7,819 nucleotides of DNA from Pseudomonadota bacterium. GTDB lineage: Bacteria > Pseudomonadota > Alphaproteobacteria > Rhizobiales > Rhizobiaceae. Below the pieces are notes generated by a model. That model ran no database searches and was not told the origin of the DNA. It was given only the letters and a program-made list of their open reading frames with translations. The number at the start of each line of letters is the position of its first letter. Position 1 is the stretch's first letter. Both the position numbers and the translations under genes were made by a program. Where the stretch lies: assembly GCA_023419995.1 (NCBI GenBank), contig JAEZXF010000539.1, forward strand, positions 1 through 7,819, written 5' to 3'. Positions 7,771-7,819 of the stretch are shown here, piece by piece.

Positions 7771-7819
7771 CCGGGTCCGGCTTGTCGACATTGGAGAGAA
7801 AGCGGGCGGGCGCGGGGGG

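Larger units (their letters stand above)
7705..7819 (-). promoter_or_regulatory. Operon upstream region, probably containing the promoter
   Basis: No convincing coding sequence lies between the GTG start and the right edge. A -10-like CATAAA (4 of 6 bases) at 7719-7724 on the minus strand has no good -35 at 17 bp. An alternative TTGCGA near the inverted repeat, with ACAAAT 17 nt further on, is also weak. The palindromes above lie here. The outermost 20 bases are nearly pure G and C. Confidence 0.4.

Noticed and set aside
7705..7791. 29-residue N-terminal extension of the FAD dehydrogenase from ATG 7791
   Set aside because: It has no good ribosome site, would cover the operator-like palindromes, and adds residues ahead of a Rossmann fold that normally starts near the N-terminus.

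Overview
The window is a single, tightly packed, GC-rich block of eight protein genes, all on the minus strand and so read from right to left. GC content, GC-ending codons, the families present and the short overlapping junctions suggest a proteobacterium, most likely an alphaproteobacterium of the Rhizobiales/Rhodospirillales sort. That placement is inference; there is no RNA or marker gene to confirm it.

Order of transcription: (1) a cytoplasmic FAD-dependent dehydrogenase of the TcuA/fumarate-reductase flavoprotein group (7704-6211, GTG start); (2-5) the two permeases and two ATPases of a branched-chain-amino-acid-type (HAAT/Liv) ABC importer, livH (6211-5342), livM (5345-4335), livG (4338-3607) and livF (3614-2883); (6) its periplasmic solute-binding protein with a Tat-type signal (2881-1640); (7) a CE4/NodB-fold 'polysaccharide deacetylase' of the HpPgdA/PuuE type without a signal peptide (1618-725); (8) a second, divergent CE4-like protein that has lost both metal-binding histidines and runs off the left edge (728-1). 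Five of the seven junctions overlap by 1-8 nt, one has a single-base gap and one a 21-nt gap, so this is very probably one operon. The only clear non-coding stretch is 7705-7819. It carries an ideal Shine-Dalgarno for the GTG start, a perfect TTGTGCACAA palindrome of GntR-operator shape and a separate inverted repeat.

Working model (inference): an importer brings a small organic solute (a carboxylate, amide, imide or amino-acid-like compound) into the cytoplasm. There a NodB-fold hydrolase and an FAD dehydrogenase act on it, under control of a repressor binding near 7721-7740. The absence of signal peptides on both CE4 proteins argues against cell-wall deacetylation and for a PuuE/cyclic-imidase-like small-molecule hydrolase.

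The most notable oddities are the tandem pair of an intact CE4 protein and a ligand-less paralogue, and an ABC ATPase pair whose departures from consensus all fall in one of its two composite ATP sites. No RNA genes, mobile elements, CRISPR arrays or terminators were seen.
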